Assembly (NCBI GenBank): GCA_003508835.1
Contig: PUFA01000550.1
Span: 124,001-188,000, forward strand
Source of the DNA: Eonycteris spelaea
Lineage: Eukaryota; Chordata; Mammalia; Chiroptera; Pteropodidae
DNA: 64,000 nt
Direction: 5' to 3'
The notes below the pieces were generated by a model. That model made no database searches, was not told where the DNA came from, and worked only from the letters and a program-made list of their open reading frames with translations. Of this stretch, positions 62,594 to 64,000 are shown piece after piece. Within the stretch, counting starts at the first letter, position 1; each line of letters opens with the position of its first letter. The position numbers and the translations under genes were made by a program.

Positions 62594-62814
62594 CAGCAGT
62601 CCTCAACCTTTTTGGCATCAGGGACTGGTGCTCCTGTGAGATCTAATGCCTGATGATCTGGTAGAACTGAGGCAGTGATGCTAGCACTGGGGAGTGCTGC
62701 AAATACAGATGAAATTTTGCTCGCTCCCTTGCCACTCACCTTTTACTGCGCAGCCTAGTTCCTAACAGGCCCCAGACAGGTACTGGTCCACACCCCAGGG
62801 GTCAGAGACCCCTG
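62594..62814. mobile_element. Small hAT non-autonomous DNA transposon
   Basis: The left end CAGCAGTCCTCAACC and the right end on the opposite strand CAGGGGTCTCTGACC are terminal inverted repeats. Flanking CATTAAGT (62586-62593) and CCTTAAGT (62815-62822) form an 8-bp target duplication with one mismatch, the hAT length. Internal GATCTAATGCCTGATGATCT and CCTAACAGGCCCCAGACAGG match a widespread mammalian Charlie-type family. 158 bp before the exon at 62973. Confidence 0.82.
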
Positions 62815-62972
62815 CCTTAAGTGACCTAGTCTTCTGATCCTATTTTGACCTACTGTCATGTAGATCCAAATGATTTGATGATCATATATTGCAAATCTCA
62901 ATTTTTTTTCCTAAAGAATTTCATTGTGTATTCTAAGTTGTGCTAAATTGTGTTTTCTTTTATTTGTTTTAG

Positions 62973-63040
62973 TTTGAAATGCTTACTGGTACTCTACCAT
63001 TTCAAGGTAAAGACAGAAAGACCATGAATATGATATTAAA
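62973..63040 (+). CDS. RPS6KA6: RPS6KA6 exon: alpha-F/G region, one codon shorter
   Basis: The acceptor TTTTAG precedes 62973; the donor GTAATG follows 63040. It reads FEMLTGTLPFQGKDR-KTMNMILK, where the RSK4 family sequence I recall has KDRNETMNMIL. The exon is 68 bp where 71 is expected, a 3-base in-frame loss that replaces NE by K. There is no stop. This could be a natural variant, since the loop is variable among RSKs, or part of the same indel pattern as the other exons. Confidence 0.9.
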
Positions 63041-63277
63041 GTAATGTAAACACTATTTTTTTCTTTTGGAAAAGATTTCTGGCTTTTAGTTTTGAGAAAC
63101 TTGTTATAGGTTTAAATTAACATAAAGAACATTTTTCACACTGCCTTGTTTTCTTCTCCTACCAAATGGGAGACATTATTTGCCATTGTGAAAGCATTAT
63201 TTAAAATTCTATTTGAGATTTTAAGTTTAGAAGTATGGCTAGATTGAAATTAATTTTCTAAAATCCATTTTTTCCAG

Positions 63278-63366
63278 AGCTAAACTTGGAATGCCTCAGT
63301 TTCTTAGTGCCGAAGCACAAAATCTTCTAAGGATGTTATTCAAAAGGAATCCAACAAATAGATTGG
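63278..63366 (+). CDS. RPS6KA6: RPS6KA6 exon: C-lobe of N-terminal kinase domain, intact
   Basis: The acceptor TTTCCAG precedes 63278; the donor GTATTG follows 63366. It is 89 bp, the expected length, and reads [20 protein letters not shown] then [10 protein letters not shown] with no break. Two residues differ from recalled human RSK4 (QSLL to QNLL, NPAN to NPTN), both plausible natural substitutions. The intron before it is only 237 bp. The gene continues beyond the window. Confidence 0.92.
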
Positions 63367-64000
63367 GTATTGTTTATTTTTTTAGCTTTTATAACAATAT
63401 ACTGTGTGCTTTGAGAGCAACATAATTATAACTATGTTTTTTGGCTTAAGTTACTTTATTGCTGCTATACATTGATATCTAGAACTTTGCATTTTGTATA
63501 TACAAAGATTCCCATAAATTCTGTTAGGTCTATGATTAAAAAATGGAGTTGTCTAGTGATTCAGTATTTCTATTTAATATATGTCATTATGTACATCATG
63601 TGGATTGCCTCTTTTGAAATAATTCACAGAATTGTATAGGTAATCCTTATAGATGTCTAAAGATAATTATTTTGCCTTCCCAATGTTCTTCAAAGTAATA
63701 ATACTATGTTTCCATAACTTCTCCTTAATAGCCACTTTTGGTACCTTTCCCTGGATCCAAATGTATCCTATTATCCTGTTTATGTCCTTATGTTAAAATT
63801 TCAATGTCAACTTTACTATGTTGTACTTTTTAATTTAGCTTGTAGCTATGAGGCCATAAGTTGAATATAAAGAAAAGAATACTTAAATTTTAATGTTATG
63901 ATAAAGATAATTTTGACTTGATTTAGAAGGCATTTCAGTATTTCATGATATTCTGTTGTGCTTTAATATGAATATCACTGATGTTTATCATTATTAAAAT
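63367..64000. other. Start of next RPS6KA6 intron
   Basis: Follows donor GTATTG. AT-rich, no further exon or repeat recognised before the window ends. Confidence 0.6.

Overview
The window is mammalian genomic DNA: AT-rich, intron-dominated and packed with LINE-1. It most likely comes from a bat, and probably a fruit bat (Pteropodidae). The bat call rests on the L1 3' ends, with their characteristic '...CCAATGTCACCCCAATAAAT' termini. The fruit-bat call rests on two 5S-rRNA-derived SINE-like copies at 45858-46230 (a SINE type known from fruit bats) and on my seeing no VES-type tRNA SINEs. Species is inference.

The only host protein gene I can support is RPS6KA6 (ribosomal S6 kinase 4, RSK4) on the + strand. 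Nine consecutive exons are visible: 5899-6014, 26971-27049, 27697-27777, 29446-29528, 43742-43848, 44128-44165, 54909-55053, 62973-63040 and 63278-63366. They run from just before the N-terminal kinase domain, through the P-loop, catalytic Lys, hinge, HRD-type loop, DFG and activation loop, to the late C-lobe. Upstream exons and the rest of the protein lie outside the window. Because the introns are retained, this is not a processed copy. All 18 visible splice sites are canonical AG/GT. Yet six of the nine exons differ in length from expectation or carry indels, nearly all single bases in short homopolymers, and these create premature stops. Either the assembly has many homopolymer errors here, or this is a recently inactivated or duplicated copy; the very high indel-to-substitution ratio favours error.

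The rest is mostly mobile DNA inside the introns. Intron 5899-26971 side: a MaLR LTR and a tRNA-Val-like sequence lie upstream of the first exon; a hAT transposon fossil is at 9305-10560; an ORF2-less, HAL1-like L1 flanked by a perfect 10-bp target-site duplication is at 10951-13380; and a full-length L1 (14380-26143) is interrupted by a second L1 (19308-24345). Intron 29528-43742 holds about 9.8 kb of minus-strand L1 layers (29875-39680), including a near-full-length young copy at 32645-39093 with a local triplication, then an old + strand L1 and two MIRs. Intron 44165-54909 holds the 5S pair, an internally scrambled L1 (about 46430-50755) and an old minus-strand L1 split by a TA-flanked inverted-repeat element. 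Intron 55053-62973 holds two 5'-truncated + strand L1s and a small hAT element with 8-bp target duplications.

No operon, CRISPR, phage or novel multi-gene system is present. The points that most deserve a second look are the state of RPS6KA6, the TSD-bounded HAL1-like unit, the L1 ORF2 (CA)n tract shared at the same site by two copies, and the tandem 5S-derived elements.
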